A program made the translations under genes and the position numbers. The notes below the pieces were generated by a model. That model saw only the letters and a program-made list of their open reading frames with translations. It ran no database searches and had not been told where the DNA came from. Below are positions 61,895 through 64,000 of a stretch of DNA of 64,000 nt, in pieces. The stretch comes from an uncultured Verrucomicrobia subdivision 3 bacterium (GTDB lineage Bacteria; Verrucomicrobiota; Verrucomicrobiia; Limisphaerales; UBA11358), in the NCBI GenBank assembly GCA_903850425.1, contig CAINLR010000185.1:1-64000 (forward strand). Direction: 5' to 3'. How positions within the stretch are numbered: the stretch's first letter is position 1; the number at the start of each line of letters is the position of its first letter.

Positions 61895-62926
61895 ATGGTT
61901 CGACTAAAAGACATCGCCCAAATCGCCGGCGTTTCGGTGATGACCGTTTCCAAAGCCCTGCGCGACGAGCCGGATGTTTCCGCCGCGACCCGCGCCCGCA
62001 TCAAAAAAATGGCGCTGGACATGGGCTATGTGCCCGACTCCAGCGCGCAGGGATTGCGGACGAAGACCACGAAGCTCTTCGGCCTGGTCATCCCCGCCAC
62101 CACCAACCCCATTTACGCCCGCGTGGTCTATGCCATTGAAGAACGCGCGCACGAACTCGGTTACGACCTGCTGCTCGCGCACACGCTCAATCAGCCGGAG
62201 CGAGAGGACCACGTCCTGCGCCGGCTGTTGTCGCGGCGCGTGGACGGCCTGTTCATCACGCCGGTCTATCGCTTTGAAGCCGAGGCGCGGATTTACCAGG
62301 AAATTGTCGCGCGCAACATTCCCACCGTGCTGCTCGGGTCACCCGCGTCGTTCTGCAAAAATTTTATCAGCGTCGAAACCGAGGAACTCGTCGCCAGCTA
62401 CAACGGCACGAAACATCTGCTCGGCCTCGGCCACAAAAAAATCGCCTACCTCACCGGCCCGCCGGCCGCGCCGTGGGCGCACGAACGCTTCGAGGGCTAC
62501 CGCCGCGCGCTGCGTGAGGCGAACATTGAAGTGGACGACAAGCTGGTTTTCCAATCCGGCAACACGCTCGAAGACGGCACCAAAGCGGCGTTGCAGTTGC
62601 TCAATGAAAATTGTCATCCCACCGCCATCCAGGCCGTCAGCGACCTGGTCGCCATCGGCTGCGCGGAAACGCTGCTGCAACAGGGCTTGAAAATTCCCGA
62701 CGACATCTCGCTCGTCGGTTTCGGGAACATTCTCGCGGCGGAATTTTACCGCGTGCCGCTGACCACCGTGAGCCAGCCGAAATATCGCCTCGGCATCGCG
62801 GCCGTTGAAATGATGCAGGGTTTGATCCGGGGTGAAAAGGTTTCGTCCCGCCGACTGCCGGCCGAATTGGTGGAACGCAAAAGCTCCGCGCCGCCGAAAC
62901 CCCTGCCTGCCGCTAAAGCAGATTGA
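61895..62926 (+). CDS. LacI-family transcriptional regulator
   Basis: 343 residues, standard LacI length. The N-terminal HTH and hinge are complete (MVRLKDIAQIAGVSVMTVSK, ALRDEPDVSAATRARI, DMGYVPDSSAQGL), followed by a periplasmic-binding-protein-like sensor (TKLFGLVIPATTNPIYARVV, LLGLGHKKIAYLTGP, DDISLVGFGNILAAEFYRVP). The effector is probably a sugar. The GH2 enzyme gene begins 294 bases downstream on the same strand, so this regulator may control it. A heptamer repeat replaces the usual ribosome site. Confidence 0.92.
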   Translation: MVRLKDIAQIAGVSVMTVSKALRDEPDVSAATRARIKKMALDMGYVPDSSAQGLRTKTTKLFGLVIPATTNPIYARVVYAIEERAHELGYDLLLAHTLNQPEREDHVLRRLLSRRVDGLFITPVYRFEAEARIYQEIVARNIPTVLLGSPASFCKNFISVETEELVASYNGTKHLLGLGHKKIAYLTGPPAAPWAHERFEGYRRALREANIEVDDKLVFQSGNTLEDGTKAALQLLNENCHPTAIQAVSDLVAIGCAETLLQQGLKIPDDISLVGFGNILAAEFYRVPLTTVSQPKYRLGIAAVEMMQGLIRGEKVSSRRLPAELVERKSSAPPKPLPAAKAD

Positions 62927-62981
62927 AAAATCCTGAAGCCACCTGTTTGGCCTAGGGTGGCCAGATCGCGCGCCAGCGTCC

Positions 62982-63054
62982 TGGACTGCGGCAGCCCACT
63001 GCCGCGTTGGCAGCGCAGGCTCACGGCGTAAAAGCGGCAGAGGGCTGCCGCCAG
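62982..63054. repeat. Palindromic intergenic repeat
   Basis: CTGCGGCAGCCCACTGCCGC (62986-63005) pairs with GCGGCAGAGGGCTGCCGCCA then G (63034-63054) in a long imperfect hairpin with a 28-base loop. No T-tract. It lies in the 294-base gap between the LacI and GH2 genes, where I see nothing else. Confidence 0.7.
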
Positions 63055-63220
63055 CCCAAAACCTCGCGGAGTGTTCCCAACGGGCTTTCAAATATCATGC
63101 GTCTTTGCCCCCGCTTGCCGATGGTTGCGAGAACCTGACGCGCCAACGGCACGAAACTGGGAGTCGTGGCCTTTTCATGCCACATGACGCCACGGCGGGC
63201 GAAGTGTAGTTTGCCCACAC

Positions 63221-64000
63221 ATGAAATCACGTCCTGTTCTCGCGGTGATCGCCGCTTTTCTCACCTTCGCGATTTTCACGCCGCTCACCACGAACGCCTG
63301 GCAGATGCAAACCGCTGCCTTGATGACTGACTGGGCGCAACAAGTGGATCCCACGAACACACTGCCCGAATATCCGCGTCCGCAAATGGTCCGCTCAAAC
63401 TGGATGAACTTGAATGGCATCTGGCAGTTTCAAGGCGGTGCCACCAATGATCCCGTGCCGGTGGGACAGACGTTGTCGAGTGAGATTCTCGTGCCGTTCC
63501 CGATGGAGTCGGCGATTTCCGGCGTCAAACAGCATTACAATTTTTCGTGGTATCGCCGCACGTTCACCGTCCCGGCCGGCTGGAGCGGACAGAATCTGCT
63601 GCTGCATCTCGAAGCGGTGGATTGGGAGTCCGAAGTCTTCCTCAACGGCACGAGCCTGGGCATCCATCGCGGAGGTTATGACGAGACGACCTACGATATT
63701 ACATCGCGTGTCACGGGCAGTGGGCCGCAGGAATTGATCGTGCGCGTCTATGACCCGACGGGGGCGGCGGGACAACCACGCGGGAAGCAGACGTTGAATC
63801 CCGGCGGCATCATGTATACCGCGACCAGCGGCATCTGGCAGCCGGTGTGGCTCGAGCCGGTGCCGGCGGCGAGCCTCGCCAACATCCAGCTCGTGCCGGA
63901 CATTGATAACGCGCGGCTCGCGGTTATAGCCAATGTTTCCGGGCCAACCAGCGGAATCACGGTCAGCGCCGTAGCGCGTGTTGGGACAAATGTCGTGGGC
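63221..64000 (+). CDS. Secreted glycoside hydrolase family 2 protein (N-terminal part)
   Basis: The first 260 residues are in the window and the frame is open at the end. A signal peptide (MKSRPVLAVIAAFLTFAIFT, cleavage near TNA) precedes a GH2 sugar-binding jelly-roll domain: LNGIWQFQ, ILVPFPMESAISGVKQHYNF, SWYRRTFTVPAGW, LHLEAVDWESEVFLNGTSLG, HRGGYDETTYDITSRV and SGIWQPVWLEPV. Family members include beta-galactosidases, beta-mannosidases and beta-glucuronidases; the catalytic glutamates are beyond the window, so specificity is open. The upstream LacI gene suggests sugar-responsive control. Confidence 0.88.
   Translation, partial: MKSRPVLAVIAAFLTFAIFTPLTTNAWQMQTAALMTDWAQQVDPTNTLPEYPRPQMVRSNWMNLNGIWQFQGGATNDPVPVGQTLSSEILVPFPMESAISGVKQHYNFSWYRRTFTVPAGWSGQNLLLHLEAVDWESEVFLNGTSLGIHRGGYDETTYDITSRVTGSGPQELIVRVYDPTGAAGQPRGKQTLNPGGIMYTATSGIWQPVWLEPVPAASLANIQLVPDIDNARLAVIANVSGPTSGITVSAVARVGTNVVG

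Noticed and set aside
63021-63230. Minus-strand small frame before the GH2 gene
   Set aside because: It overlaps a palindromic repeat and the GH2 start and has no protein character.

Overview
The window looks like chromosomal DNA of a free-living Verrucomicrobiota bacterium (best guess the Pedosphaera/Limisphaerales side). Evidence: two giant secreted autotransporter-associated beta-strand repeat proteins with the FYRL-K-P type C-terminus common in that phylum, a LacI regulator beside a glycoside hydrolase family 2 gene, many small palindromic intergenic repeats, GTG/TTG starts and few strong Shine-Dalgarno sequences. No rRNA or other taxonomic marker is present, so the placement is inference.

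Layout. 1-5 kb: a minus-strand set for corrinoid-dependent methyl transfer (DUF1638 protein, RACo-like corrinoid activator with a [2Fe-2S] domain, AraC-type regulator, UroD-family methyltransferase) facing the tail of a homocysteine S-methyltransferase-like gene. 5-10 kb: a secreted esterase/SMP-30 lactonase fusion, a small protein with a good promoter, a lipoprotein, an FKBP-type isomerase and gene remnants, including an integrase tail. 10-24 kb: two tandem giant beta-strand repeat proteins ending in a textbook terminator.

24.2-53.9 kb: an integrated element of about 29.6 kb. It is bounded by a perfect 53-bp direct repeat (24228-24280 and 53794-53846) that is the 3' part of tRNA-Pro(GGG). 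The intact tRNA is on the right, next to a tyrosine integrase. Cargo from left to right: remnants (a tRNA-Phe 5' half, a hydrolase, a truncated membrane protein); a type I restriction-modification operon hsdR-hsdS-DUF262-hsdM with overlapping genes; a methyltransferase-HNH fusion; a membrane coiled-coil protein; three plasmid/ICE-like genes (one DUF6573); a 136-bp hairpin; a lone response regulator; about 1.7 kb of gene-free, stem-loop-rich DNA headed by a 328-bp inverted repeat; a sigma54-activator-like protein that has lost its activating motifs; a BY-kinase-like ATPase; a PD-(D/E)XK nuclease; and a phage module (M41-like protein, tape-measure-like protein, Mu I-like protease/scaffold, large and small terminase, replication protein, excisionase, integrase). 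No portal, major capsid or tail tube gene is recognisable, so it resembles a satellite or a decayed prophage carrying defence genes.

53.9-64 kb: an ISL3 transposase, a YVTN beta-propeller, small membrane proteins, a three-gene sensory cassette ([2Fe-2S] thioredoxin-like ferredoxin, PAS protein, SpoIIE phosphatase) that resembles the partners of sensory [FeFe]-hydrogenases but lacks the hydrogenase, DUF4337, tlyA, NAD kinase, a LacI regulator and the start of a secreted GH2 enzyme.

Most promising for new biology: the defence cargo (hsd with embedded DUF262, plus the methyltransferase-HNH fusion), the large structured gene-free segment at 38.66-40.16 kb, and the capsid-less phage module inside a cleanly bounded tRNA-Pro island.
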